Source of the DNA: Coptodactyla brooksi
Taxonomy: Eukaryota; Arthropoda; Insecta; Coleoptera; Scarabaeidae
Direction: 5' to 3'
Assembly (NCBI GenBank): GCA_033557675.1
Contig: JAWQRM010000395.1
Coordinates: 1-23,222 of the forward strand
Length of the DNA stretch: 23,222 nucleotides
Shown here piece after piece: positions 8,890 to 18,693 of the stretch. A program made the position numbers and the translations under genes. Position 1 is the first letter of the stretch; every line of letters begins with the position of its first letter. The notes beneath the pieces are model-generated. The model had not been told where the DNA came from. It worked only from the letters and a program-made list of their open reading frames with translations, and ran no database searches.

Positions 8890-10400
8890 TTACGAAGATA
8901 ACAAAGCAACATTGATTTCTTTAACCATCTTAACGCGATGGAGCATCTTCTCGAGAGATTCTTTCCCGAGCGCCATCGTCGAGTACCACACTGGGCTGTC
9001 CGGAACGCAAGAGCGCTCGGGCTGAAGGTAAAACACGTCGTTTCTAGTTTTAACGCTTTCCGGACACTTGGACAAGTAAAATTCATAAAGCTTCACCGGA
9101 CACCTAATCGGATTATCTTCGTTCTCTTGCTGTTCGTAAACTTTCTTCTTACGACAACCTTCTGAAAACAAAAAAGGAAAGTTAAATTCAAAACATTTCG
9201 AAATAATTGTCAGGCGTACCAACTGATGATTGCGGAGGGTAAAAACGTAAAAGAATATTCCTCGAGGTTGAATTTTTCGATGCTCCGGGTGTATTAGGAA
9301 CCCGTTTCCAATGCTTCATTATATGGGAAAATGATAATTGCATATGTTCTTCTACGTTCTAAAAAATAAAAACACTGAAGGTTTCTAGTAAATCATCGTT
9401 TTGAACTGATACGTACGGTCAGGTTAAAATGTTTTGTGTTAAAGAACATTAACGTACTAAGCAAAACGTGTGGAGAATGAGCTCCTAATTGTTTGCTTTC
9501 CCATAAATGTTCTTCCTCAACTCTAGTAACAATATATTCTAGAAAAAAGAAAATAAATTGTGACGAGTGTCTTTAAGTTTTAGGAAAACGTACGAGAATC
9601 GCTGTATAGTGTAGAAAATTTCTTGCAAATGTCGTCTAAACAATCGGTAAACGTGTCGTAATAAGGATCGCAAAATATATTATCAATTCTTCCGTTCTCG
9701 AAGAGGTATTGTTGAACGCCCAAACAAAGGTAATATATCGTATCCGGTGCGTATTCTGCCCCATTCGGTTTCCGAACTTCTATTATAAACAAACATAAGG
9801 AATAGTTCAATTCGTCCGACGTCAGTTGCAGTAGATCTGTCTTGAACAACTTCACCCGTCTCGAAGACTTTTCCAATTCATTGTTCTTATTCGTTACCCA
9901 TTGCTTCCAAGCGTTGACACCAAATGTATACTAAAAAGAATATATCAACCTTACCTTTCAGTAAATTTTCTATTGTGCCTCGCTTAATTGTGCTTTGCAG
10001 ATATTGCGTTCGTCAATTCTCCATAAAAACATCATGGACAAACATTTATTATTGTTGCGTTACATCGTTTAGTGAAGAATATTTTCTTCTTCATCAAGAA
10101 AAAAAATACTACCTGTCAAAAACTCATTTTATTGCGATGCTCTGGAACCGGACCCGCAATATCTGCGACGTATACGTTAAGTGTATAATACTTTGTGTAC
10201 CTTCAAACACATATTCGCGTCTGGTTTTTCCGTCGGTTCGGGAGGCGGTTCCGGGGTCGGTTCCGGAACGACCGGGGCTTGTAGGCTCGGTCGTCCCCTA
10301 CCGCGGCCTCTACTACCTCGGGAAGCCCTGCCCCGTCTACGAGCACCCCTTGAAGCCCTTTCTGGCCTCGTGGGTGCCGTTTCTTCCGTTTGATCGTTTG
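8890..10400 (-). CDS. woc: Cassette D: linker plus DUF3504 (Crypton-recombinase-related) domain
   Basis: Linker exon 10400-10201 (200 nt) is rich in Arg/Gly (GARRRGRASRGSRGRGRGRP) and then Pro/Glu. DUF3504 exons are 9930-9594 (337 nt; FGVNAWKQWV, LLQLTSDELNYSLCLFI, YYLCLGVQQYLFENGR), 9538-9417 (122 nt; EEEHLWESKQLGAHSP), 9358-9220 (139 nt; NVEEHMQLSFSHIMKHW) and 9161-8890 (272 nt; CPVKLYEFYLSKCPESVK, stop TAA at 8892-8890). DUF3504 in ZMYM2/3/4, QRICH1 and woc has been proposed to descend from a Crypton tyrosine recombinase; recombinase activity is not expected in the domesticated forms. This copy matches the family consensus best. An AATAAA signal follows 59 nt after the stop. Confidence 0.85.
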
Positions 10401-13400
10401 CTGTAAAAATTACGAATTTCTTAAAACTTATTAAACGTGAAATCAAATTATAGAAAACTTAGTAAACGGACAACCATTGATAGACTTGATAAAGACAAAC
10501 ATTAGTATAAAGAGACAAACTAACAACAGGAACATAAAATCAATGGACTAAGAATAGGAATACAAGAAGAACTCCAATAAACTGGAAGAAAAACAGACTA
10601 AGAGAAAGTATTGGCAAGATAATGTGAACAAATCAGCAGAAAGAACAGGATAGCAAAATTGGAGGTAAGTACTAAATGAGATATACCTCAAACTTTAAAA
10701 ATCCACATTTCTTTCAAATTATAAGCATTAAAGATGAAAATCCTTTGTGCTGGAAATTGCGCATGTGTAAACAATGATGTAAGAGAGACGTAAAAAGCGT
10801 TCACCACTTTATCCTTTATTCCTGATGTTTTAGTTATAACAGTTTATGTATAAGGTAATGAGAATTTGATTAACACAGTATATTTATGACTGTACCGTCC
10901 TAGGATTTAAATTATAGGAACAGTATTCCCATTTGATATTGACATAGTTATTAGAATTTAATGCCCTTAAGTTCTCTTTATAGCCTTTTTTCATAGAGTA
11001 ATAAATGAAACAGATCACAAGTTAAAAAAAAGACACTTCTAGTTAATAAAACTAAATTATAGTTACTAGTAGTGGCAGTGATGGTGCTAGCGGTAAGCGC
11101 TCCTTCAAGGTCAACTGCCGGTTCTGTAAAATCGGTGGCCATATGCAACGCCATTTGAAGAACGTCATCTCCGAACGTCGTGTTTTGCTCTTGGGGCTCT
11201 GGGCTGTACGAGGGATCGTCCACCGGAGCATCGTCAGGTTCAGATTCTGCCGCCTGTTCATCCTCGGCATCTTTATCGTTAGCGTCGGCGACGAGTTGCG
11301 CCATCACGAGAAGATCGGCTTCGTACGGGTCGCTCGGCGTCGGTTGAGCGGCCTGTACCGTAAATGGATTATTTTCTCTTGCTATATCGGTTGCTTCGTT
11401 AATATTTAAAAAAGTACACATACGCTAAATCGTCTAAATCATTCTTCATAACATCGATAATAAGCATTAACTAATCGTTATATTGAATTTTATTTAAACA
11501 AAATTACATACCTTTACTTCTTTAAGTATTCCACTCGTACCAGTTTTCGTCAATGGAATTAATATGGGCACTGGAATTGGTAGTGGAAACGGTAACGGTT
11601 TAATGTGTGTAAAGCTATACGTTTGTATCGGTTGCGGTATGTAAATGGGCACAGGTATCACCTCCATATCCGTCGGATTAAATATGTCGGTTTGAGTTTC
11701 TTTATCGATCATAACTGGTTTTGCATAAGTTCCTTCGTTATCCGTTAGAGGTTTAACGGTCGTCGATACATTCCGTATATCTGGTAAATCCGGTGGTCTA
11801 ACCGTTATGACGTATTTCACGGATTTTTCCACCTCGGGCGAGATTGGTCTAGGGCGAAGAGTTCTTTCGGAGGTAGGAGCCAACGAACGTACGCTAGTGA
11901 TGATCGGAAGCGGAGCCGGAGCGTCTGGAATAATCTGTTTTCTACCGTACGTTTTTTTCGTAACTCTTTTTATAATGGTCGGAACGGTATTTATATCGGC
12001 CACCCGTAAAGTGGGTACCTGTTTAGTCTGATGTTCCCGCACGCACTTGTACGAACAAAAACTTTTTAATCCCACGTCGCAGGTGATATGGTATATCATG
12101 TTTCCGTGTTTGGAGCATGCGCCGCATCTTCGTTTTCCGAGGGCCGGAGCGCAACTGCTTTCGTAAAGTCTATAACAGTTTAACGAACACCACATTACCC
12201 ATTGCGCATTATCGAATCTTTGAATCATATCGAAATTATACTTTTTCACCTTACACCAACAGCACGAGATGATTTTTCTGTGTATGTTTACGTAAACGTT
12301 CTGACAGCTTTTGGTGCAAAACTTCAAAATGGTGCCGGTGCCGCTTATCATGTACAAAAGCAGTTCTTTCTTACGATAGTATTTGAGACACATATAGCAT
12401 TTTTCCGGTGCGACATTGTTCACATATTTGAAAGCGACAAAACACGGTTCACTACAGAAACTAATCTCTTTCGGCGTATCGATGAATTCGATTTCGACGG
12501 CCTTTTCCTTATGGCACACGGCGCACGCTCCGGTTACACTTTTACCCTCTTTTAACATCATATAATTCTCCCTGCACGTTTCGGAACAGAACTCGCGACT
12601 TTTAACCTTAGCCTCACTGGCCGTACCGTCCGTTGGCCCCCTAATATCCTCACGACAGTAAGAGCATACCTTTAACCCTTTCTTATACTTAAGCAAACAG
12701 GATCCGCTACAAAACTGACGAATGTTAAATCCGAAACGGACACAGTACTTTCCGAGATAGATTTCCGGTACTTCCATTTCACAAGCGGCGCAATACGATC
12801 CTATTTTCTTTTGGTAATTTTCTGTTTGCAACAAAAAGAAAAAAACTTTTATTAAAAAGTGTTCCTACATCTATTCTTCCGTAATGCAAGCTGCGACGTG
12901 TTAGCGTGCCAGAAGCATACCATCGGTAAGGTGTAAATGTAAGCATAAAATGAAATTAGTCTAACATTTATTATAATGAAATTAACAAAATAAAGGAGTT
13001 CTAATAACCGCGTAAACAAACTCCAAAAACAAATTTGCACATACACCAATAATGAAAGATAATCTATTTCCCTTATTGTTTTAAGATGAACGTACTTATG
13101 CATTTAACGTCGCAAAATTCCATACACTCCCAACTGAGATAAATGTTAGGATTAGTTAATAATAATCCACAGTCGGCACAATGACGAAAATTCTGTTCTT
13201 CCATGTCAACTGTGGAATTATCCTCTGGAAGCGGTGTAAAGTTTTTAACACGTAAATCACGAACGATAACGTTTTCAATGTTCTGCTCTTTTAATTGTTT
13301 CAAGCACGGTTCGGAGCAAATAAATGTTTGGTTTTTGTTTAGGGCGCACGTGTATTTTGGTACTTCGTCCTAAAAATTGTAAATTTACGTTATAAAAACC

Positions 13401-15336
13401 GCTGGAAAACGTAAACAATCGAGTACCTTGGCGCACATCATACAAACTTTCTTCTCGTCACCGTTGGAAATATTTACGACATATTTTCCTTCCCATTCGG
13501 GATTTTCCACGGCATCTACTATTTCTACGGCATTAGCAGAAGTCGTCGATTGCTCCCCGATATTATTGCTCGTATCGTTGGCCATTCTGTTTTGCCCCTA
13601 ATTCAAAATAACAAGAACTTATAATAGTAATAATAATAATAAGTATTCTAAGAATTTAATATCAGCGATTTCTATAAAAAAAAAAGAAAAGAAAAGAAAA
13701 CACGAGAGAGTCCACAAGCAAACAACAGTTACCTGTGCTTGATTGCTGTCGGGAACAATACATTCCGCGTCGTCCTGAGTCCAATCGGTTGACGGTTCTC
13801 CAATTGGATCTACAGCAACTTCGTCTACATATAATTAATATGTTAATACAGGTACGGTTTATAAGTTTAAATAAGAGAAAATGATTGTAAGATATTGTAA
13901 GAATTTTATTGACAATTGTAAACTTTGCTATTTCCAACTAAAACAAGGTACCGATTTACCCAATATATGGCTAATAAGCCAGATAAATTTGGTATGAAAT
14001 TTTGATTAACTGTAGATACATATTCTAAGTATCTTCTAGATACTTAGAAGCATAATAAAGACAGTTATCTGTTCCAACTGTAAAGACTTCTTTTCAAAAA
14101 ATCAACTAAAGCATATGGGAATATAACAATACTTTGAAGTGTACTACACTCCATATTTCCTGTTAAAACTTTAAAAACGTTACCTGCGCATTACGGATAA
14201 TAACACACAGGTGTCGTATTGAATTGTCGGAATGTGCGATAACGCTTACCTTGTTCGGTAGCGTTAGTTATTTTATCCTGGTCTTTTTCGGTATCGATAT
14301 GCATGAAAACCGGTTTATCGGTGCTCTTCTCGTTCTTCGAATCCGCGTGTAGCAAAAAGTCACCGTTATTTTTGCCGGTTATTTCTTCGGCGTACTCTTG
14401 GCAAATATCGGAAGTTAGTTCGCACATTTTCACGTGCAGGGGGAAGTCGTAAGGAACATTTTCCTGATCTTCGGATTCTAACAGGTCGACCAACGTCCGC
14501 GAAGACGGATTGCACTTCATTTTCTTAGCGGACGGTTCTGCGTCAGAATCCGAACTGCTTTCCGATTCTATTACTGCGTTTTCTTCGTTAATTTTAGCAT
14601 TTTCTTGTTCGGATATTGTGTTTTCTTGGTCCGTAGTCATATTGTCACTTTCGCTTATATTTTTTTCTGCGGTTTCTTCCGAGGATTTTTCAATAATTGC
14701 ATGTTCTTCAAGTGGTTCTTTTTCTTGTTCTACTTCTTCTGTTATTGCTTCGTTTTCAATAGTCTTATCTTGCTCAGTTATCGCGTCTCCGTTTTCTTCT
14801 TCCGTTATCGCGTTTTCTGTTATTTTATTTTGTGCGTCTCCTGCGGTACTTTCAGTGTCCATTTCCTGCTGTGAAATCGAATTTTCCAATTCGTTCGTTG
14901 ACTGTTCTGGCTCCGTTGACACTTTTTCTTCCTCTGAAGGAACGTTCGGCGACGTCGCGTTTTCCGATTCCGTTACCGGCTTTTCGTTGTCCGTCGCGGA
15001 AGTATTGGCTTCGTCCGTGATTATCTCGTCTACGTCCGCAACAACTTTCGTCGTATGTATTGCGTTTTCTCCGTCGATCGTGTCGTTGTCCGTTTCGTTT
15101 GCGGCGTTCTCCGATATTACATTTTTTGGCGATATTGCGATACTGTCGGGGTCAGTGAGCGTTTTTTCTCGTAGTATCGGGGCATCTTCTCGTTCAATTA
15201 CATCAAATTCTTCTCGAGCAATTAATTTGTCAACGTTACTCACCATGTTCAATTCTGGCGTCGTAGAGTCCCGTAACGGGGTATTTTCTACCTCCGGTAG
15301 TGTATCGACAACGTTATTTACAGATTCCGTCTCCAT
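8890..15336 (-). CDS. woc: woc/ZMYM-family zinc-finger protein, shared exons plus cassette D (canonical form)
   Basis: Predicted coding exons, 5' to 3' on the minus strand: 15336-14250, 13824-13733, 13597-13427, 13369-13096, 12821-11512, 11424-11067, 10400-10201, 9930-9594, 9538-9417, 9358-9220, 9161-8890. All junctions are GT-AG and all phases agree, giving about 1453 residues with no stop. Domain order: acidic disordered N-terminus with a basic patch (SAKKMKC), eight MYM zinc fingers, a Pro-rich stretch (PFPLPIPVPILIP), a conserved acidic segment (DDVLQMALHMATDF, VDLEGAL), an Arg/Gly linker with an AT-hook-like RGRGRP, then the DUF3504 domain. Woc of Drosophila is a nuclear chromatin-associated transcription factor with eight zinc fingers; a similar nuclear role is inferred here. 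The start ATG sits in an AAAAATGG context; untranslated exons upstream cannot be seen. Cassette D is the cassette closest to the family consensus (YEFYLSKCPESVK, ERSCVPDSPVWYST), so I take this as the ancestral isoform. Family call is firm; orthology to woc rather than another ZMYM paralogue is inferred. Confidence 0.88.
10401..11066 (-). other. Intron between last shared exon and linker D, with decayed inter-cassette repeat
   Basis: The 666-nt intron contains a worn copy of the inter-cassette series: CATTAAAGATG with a GCGC-type block at about 10726-10780 and a weak trace of the paired motif near 10890-10935. The purine-rich stretch 10480-10680 has no recognisable coding content. Confidence 0.55.
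11067..11424 (-). CDS. woc: woc exon 6: last shared exon, splice hub for the cassettes
   Basis: This 358-nt exon joins exon 5 in phase 0 (residues ..LKEVK-RMCTFLNINEATDIARENN..) and ends at a GTAACT donor in phase 1, with a lone A left over. It encodes an acidic segment with ADLLVMAQLVADAND and DDVLQMALHMATDF followed by VDLEGAL, which is well conserved in ZMYM/woc proteins. Every linker exon downstream (0, A, B, C, D) begins with two nucleotides of a split codon, so this one donor is phase-compatible with all of them. The following intron (11066-10401) is 666 nt, much longer than most introns in the locus, and contains a decayed copy of the inter-cassette repeat. Confidence 0.85.
11512..13597 (-). 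CDS. woc: woc exons 3-5: eight MYM-type zinc fingers
   Basis: Exons 13597-13427, 13369-13096 and 12821-11512 carry a row of MYM fingers, each a Cys-x-x-Cys followed by a later Phe-Cys-x-x-x-Cys: CMMC with FICSEPC (split by an intron), CADC with FCDVKC, CAAC with FCSGSC, CSYC with FCSETC, CAVC with FCSEPC, CYMC with FCTKSC, CCWC with WCSLNC, and CGAC with FCSYKC. That makes eight, the number reported for woc. MYM fingers act in protein-protein contacts rather than simple DNA reading. After the fingers comes a basic stretch (RVTKKTYGRKQ), a Thr/Pro-rich spacer and the run of Pro/Ile/Val typical of ZMYM proteins just before the C-terminal domain. Phases at the junctions are 0, 1 and 0, so the reading frame is continuous. 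Confidence 0.9.
13825..14249 (-). other. woc: Intron 1 of woc
   Basis: A 425-nt intron between exon 1 (donor GTAAGC) and exon 2 (acceptor ATATGTAG). It is AT-rich, contains a short palindrome (ATACTTAGAAGC beside AAGTATCTTCTAG, near 14025-14050), and nothing else I recognise. Confidence 0.6.
14250..15336 (-). CDS. woc: woc exon 1: acidic disordered N-terminus
   Basis: This exon encodes about 362 residues, begins with METESVNNVVD and ends in phase 1 at a GTAAGC donor. It is dominated by Glu, Asp, Asn, Thr and Ser in loosely repeated phrases of the type 'EENA/ENAI/EQEN', with no recognisable globular domain. A short basic motif (SAKKMKC) could serve as a nuclear localisation signal. A long open frame exists on the opposite strand (14510-15439), but it is only the mirror of the Glu/Ser-rich codon bias. 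Residues after position 300 (LHVKMCELTSDICQEYAEEI) look more ordered. Function of this part is not known to me; acidic tails of this kind often mediate protein contacts. Confidence 0.8.
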
Positions 15337-15789
15337 TTTTCACCAATTAATTATATACCATCCAAAAATTAAAGCGAGACAAAGACTTCTTCCCGAGCAG
15401 CTCACGCAAAGGATCACAGTAAATTTACATAACCTATAATTTTACATTGTACTAACCGCGCTAGTAATTTACTATTTACACATAAAAACCATGGAAATGT
15501 TAAATTTCACAATTTAAATAGTTTACCAAAATTCAAAACACCTTTTTATACCGTCTAGCAAAACAGAGAGCGATTTATCGATTACTAACAGGCGAAGCAA
15601 GTTTAAATATTATCTGCCGGCACTAAATTGTTGATTTTTCACGAGATTATAAACAATATGAACTGAAAAGCCACTCGCGATAGAAAAAATTGGATTTGTA
15701 GTATGTTTTCAGTAGCATGCAACTATCTTCACGTCGCCTAATGTTGTCATGGGTGATTTGATGTGTATTTACAGTGGCGGCTCGTCGAT

Positions 15790-16612
15790 ACACTCGATCA
15801 AAAAGTGAACTATTTTTCATGAAATTAAAATATGTTGTTCATAATTATCTACATTTCACTGACATTGATAACCAGGATTGTAATTGTAACTCGTCTATAC
15901 TCTCAATAAAAAAAGTGCACAATTTTTCATAAAATTTAAAATATGTTGTTTACGACTATCTTCATTTCGCAAATCAATGTCTATGAATCATATTGTCTAC
16001 GAATCAATAAAAGAAATTTAGTATTTTTCATCGTGTTCAAAATATGTTGTTTATAATTATCTTCGTTTCATACACATTGATAACCAATGCTGTAAATAAT
16101 AATTTGGTGTGTATTTAAAAAGTCAGTGGCGGCTCGTCTATACATTCAATAAAAAGTGAACTATTTTTCAGGAAATTTAAAATATGTTGTTCAAAATTTC
16201 TTCATTTCATAGACATTGATTCATAATTAGTAATTTGATGTGTATTTATAAAGTCAGTAGTAGTATATAAAGTCAGTAGTGACTCTAGTCTAGAAATTCA
16301 ATAAAAAATGAACTATTTTTCATGAACTTTAAAATATGTCGTTTATAATTAATTTCATTTCATCGACAATGACATAAATTTTGTAATTGATAATTTTATG
16401 TGTATTTATAAAGTCAGCTGCAGCTTGTCTATGCATTCAATAAAAAAGTGAACTATTTTTCAGGAAATTTAAAATATGTTGTTCAAAATTATCTTCATTT
16501 TATAGAAATTGATTCATAATTAGTAATTTGATGTGTATTTATAGTCAGTAGTGTCTAGAAATTCAATAAAAAATGAACTATTTTTTATGAAATTTAAAAT
16601 ATGTTAATAATT
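15790..16612. repeat. Diverged tandem repeat, about 100-155 bp per unit, seven copies
   Basis: The phrase GTGAACTATTTTTCA(T/G)GAA followed by AAAATATGTTGTT recurs at about 15806, 15917, 16019, 16156, 16310, 16447 and 16572. In the later copies it is preceded by TGTGTATTTATAAAGTCAGT and (A/C)ATTCAATAAAA. Spacing varies from about 100 to 155 bp because parts of the unit are lost in some copies. No coding potential is seen. Confidence 0.75.
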
Positions 16613-17128
16613 CAACTTTAAATTATACTTAATCATTTTTATAATTTAATAAATTAAAAAAAAATTGTTTTTTCATGCGTTCTAGGTATTTAATTAAATC
16701 GACTTCTTCATTTTGTATTATCTGTGGTAAATTTTAATCGTTTACCTTTAATAAATGTATCTTTAATTGTATGAAAAAGTTTTGCATGCTACGTTATTTA
16801 CACTAGACTGTCGTTTTTCCTAAGATTAAGCCCCTATGTTATATAAATACTTTACATCACTACAATGTCCTGTATGAACGTATTATACCATTTGCTTTCT
16901 ACAGAATTTCATAATGAAACAAACGTATTTATGACTTGTTTTTTACAATTAGTATTAAACTAGAATTGCCATCTCTAATTTCCACTTTGCCATCTCTTCA
17001 CGGCTTGGTAAATACAATATACTTAATGGTGATTAAGCAAGCATGAAATCCCAACTGTGCAACATTACCCTACTACTTCTTTCCCTCATGTTTCCATGGC
17101 TTTTCAGTTTAGTTAAGAGTCAGTTCAG

Positions 17129-17134
17129 TATAAA
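17129..17134 (+). promoter_or_regulatory. Possible TATA box of the YGPP gene
   Basis: TATAAA lies 40 nt before the start codon, just after TCAGTTCAGT, an arthropod initiator-like motif at 17120-17128. Both cannot serve the same start site; which one is used cannot be decided from sequence. Confidence 0.3.
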
Positions 17135-17168
17135 CTTTCACATCCAGTGAGTAGCTTAGAGCTTGAAC

Positions 17169-18463
17169 ATGTTTAAATATTTGTGGAAGGTAGGACGACA
17201 TATTCCATCTACATACAAATTTGCTGCTTATTTATTTTGTTGCAGGTCATCCTTATATCATGGTGCGCAAAACTCTTTATCGGTGATCATAGTGTATCCG
17301 CAAACTCAGCAACTAATAGGACTAAACGGGAACCTCCAACAGACTTTTCACCCCCAAGTTTAAGTGCACCACTTACACAACCATATTTAAACCAAGCTTA
17401 TGGCCCGCCGAAACCACAGTATGGACCACCAAAACCACAATACGGACCTCCAAAGCCACAATACGGCCCACCAAGACCACAATACGGTCCACCACAAGTT
17501 TACGGACCACCAAAAACAGCCTATGGGCCTCCTGCGATGCAATATGGCCCACCTAAAACTCAATACGGTCCTCCCCAAACCCAGTATGGGCCTCCTCAAA
17601 CTCAATATGGTCCACCAAAAAGCCAATATGGTCCCCCTCAAACACAATACGGTCCTCCTCAAACCCAGTATGGTCCTCCTTCAACTCAATATGGGATTCC
17701 TCAAACCCAGTACGGAGTTCCGCAATATCAGTACGGGCCTCCAAAGGGTCAATATGGCATTCCTCAAGTGTACGGGCCCCCAAAGCAATTTTACGGACCA
17801 CCCAAAGTGTATTACGGGGCACCAAAGCCAATATATAGGCAACCGGCACCTTACAACTCGCCTCGTCCGTACTACGACCAAGTACCGGTATTGTCCACCT
17901 ATAGATCTTATTTTTACGAACCCCCATCGCCGAATTACATAACGTCAAGTTACGGACAGCGCTCAATTTACCCGAGGACGGTGCCGCCGTCCCTTTATAG
18001 AAATCCGTATTACAATCTTAGGTATGCCGACATGGACAGCTCACCACAAACCGTGTTCACGCCTCCCCCTCAGTCTTCCGAGGAGCTGCGCGACGTTTCC
18101 TTCGGCGATTTCAACGAAGAAGCGAAACCAGTGAGGTTTGGTGACGCGCGGCCGGCCGCTTTCACCGGGCCGCCAAATTTCAGCTCTTCGGAAAAGTATT
18201 ACGATTCTTTTGGATATTCCGCTTATGACCAAGAGGAGGAGCCAAACCCGGGTTTGACGTACGGAGGATCTTCCGCAAGTTACGATACTCCGGGAGCCGT
18301 TACTTCTTACGGAACGCCGGCTCTAAACTACAGGGGGCTAAATCGATTTCAAAATGACGCGGATGTTCTACACAGTGCCTTTTCAAACGTTGCTGTGAAA
18401 TTTGTCGCAAGCCCAAACGTCACTGCGCAAATTAAAGGCAGTTCTGATAAGGGAAAACAATAA
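17169..18463 (+). CDS. Secreted Tyr/Pro-rich protein with YGPP repeats (cuticle-type)
   Basis: Two exons are predicted: 17169-17189 (MFKYLWK) and 17246-18463, joined in phase 0 over a 56-nt intron (donor GTAGGA, acceptor TTGTTGCAG). The product has about 412 residues. The split start yields a signal peptide, MFKYLWKVILISWCAKLFIG..., with likely cleavage near HSVSA; an intron inside the signal peptide is common in insect cuticle genes. Next comes TNRTKREPP, a possible dibasic processing site. About residues 60-200 are some twenty heptad-like units (QYGPPKP, QYGPPQT, VYGPPK). The remainder is Tyr/Pro/Ser-rich and ends VAVKFVASPNVTAQIKG. No chitin-binding R&R domain is visible. A structural role in cuticle or another extracellular matrix is inferred; Tyr could be cross-linked. 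An AATAAA follows at about 18641. Confidence 0.8.
17391..17840 (+). repeat. 21-bp-period coding repeat for Q-Y-G-P-P-x-x
   Basis: About twenty units with a 21-bp period, plus shorter units lacking two residues (VYGPPK), encode the YGPP tract. Third positions differ freely while Tyr, Gly and Pro stay fixed, which points to selection on the protein. Opposite-strand open frames (17387-17662, 17553-17966) are mirrors of this repeat. Confidence 0.85.
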
Positions 18464-18639
18464 GACTAATTTTTTTATCTGTACAAATTACCGCTAAAAG
18501 AGAGTATTAAAGAAACAAAACTAACTTCCGTTTTAATTCGCATTAAAAGAGAAAACAAAATACAGCAATTTCTTCTTTATGAATATTGAAAACTTATAAT
18601 TTTAAACATTTATAACAATATTTCTTAAAAAAACAGGTC

Positions 18640-18645
18640 AAATAA
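18640..18645 (+). terminator. Likely AATAAA poly(A) signal of the YGPP gene
   Basis: An AATAAA in TCAAATAAATATATG about 180 nt past the stop. A nearer ATTAAA variant lies at about 18505. Confidence 0.45.
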
Positions 18646-18693
18646 ATATATGTTTTTCTTCCTTATCCCTTTATTGTCTAAATTATAGTTTAT

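Larger units (their letters stand above)
15337..17168. other. Intergenic region between woc and the YGPP gene
   Basis: Both divergent genes must draw their promoters from here. The 140 bases next to the woc start carry no clear TATA box or initiator. The middle is a tandem repeat (15.8-16.6 kb). 16610-17080 is plain AT-rich DNA with no gene seen. Confidence 0.6.

Noticed and set aside
649..9930. Cassettes A-C as processed retrocopies of woc
   Set aside because: All three keep the introns at the same places and the same flanking non-coding blocks, so they are DNA-level tandem duplications.
9924..10406. 160-codon plus-strand open frame over intron and linker D
   Set aside because: It crosses splice sites of the minus-strand gene and has no recognisable content; the Arg/Gly-coding minus frame is in phase with its neighbours.
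14510..15439. 309-codon plus-strand open frame opposite woc exon 1
   Set aside because: Its Ser/Phe/Val composition is the mirror of Glu/Asn/Thr codons on the coding strand, and the minus frame splices cleanly into the zinc-finger exons.
15790..16612. CRISPR array
   Set aside because: Eukaryotic sequence, with diverged unequal units and no constant repeat/spacer pattern.
17387..17966. Trp-rich and His-rich open frames overlapping the YGPP tract
   Set aside because: They are reverse and shifted readings of the 21-bp coding repeat; the YGPP frame has a signal peptide, intron and long non-repeat end.
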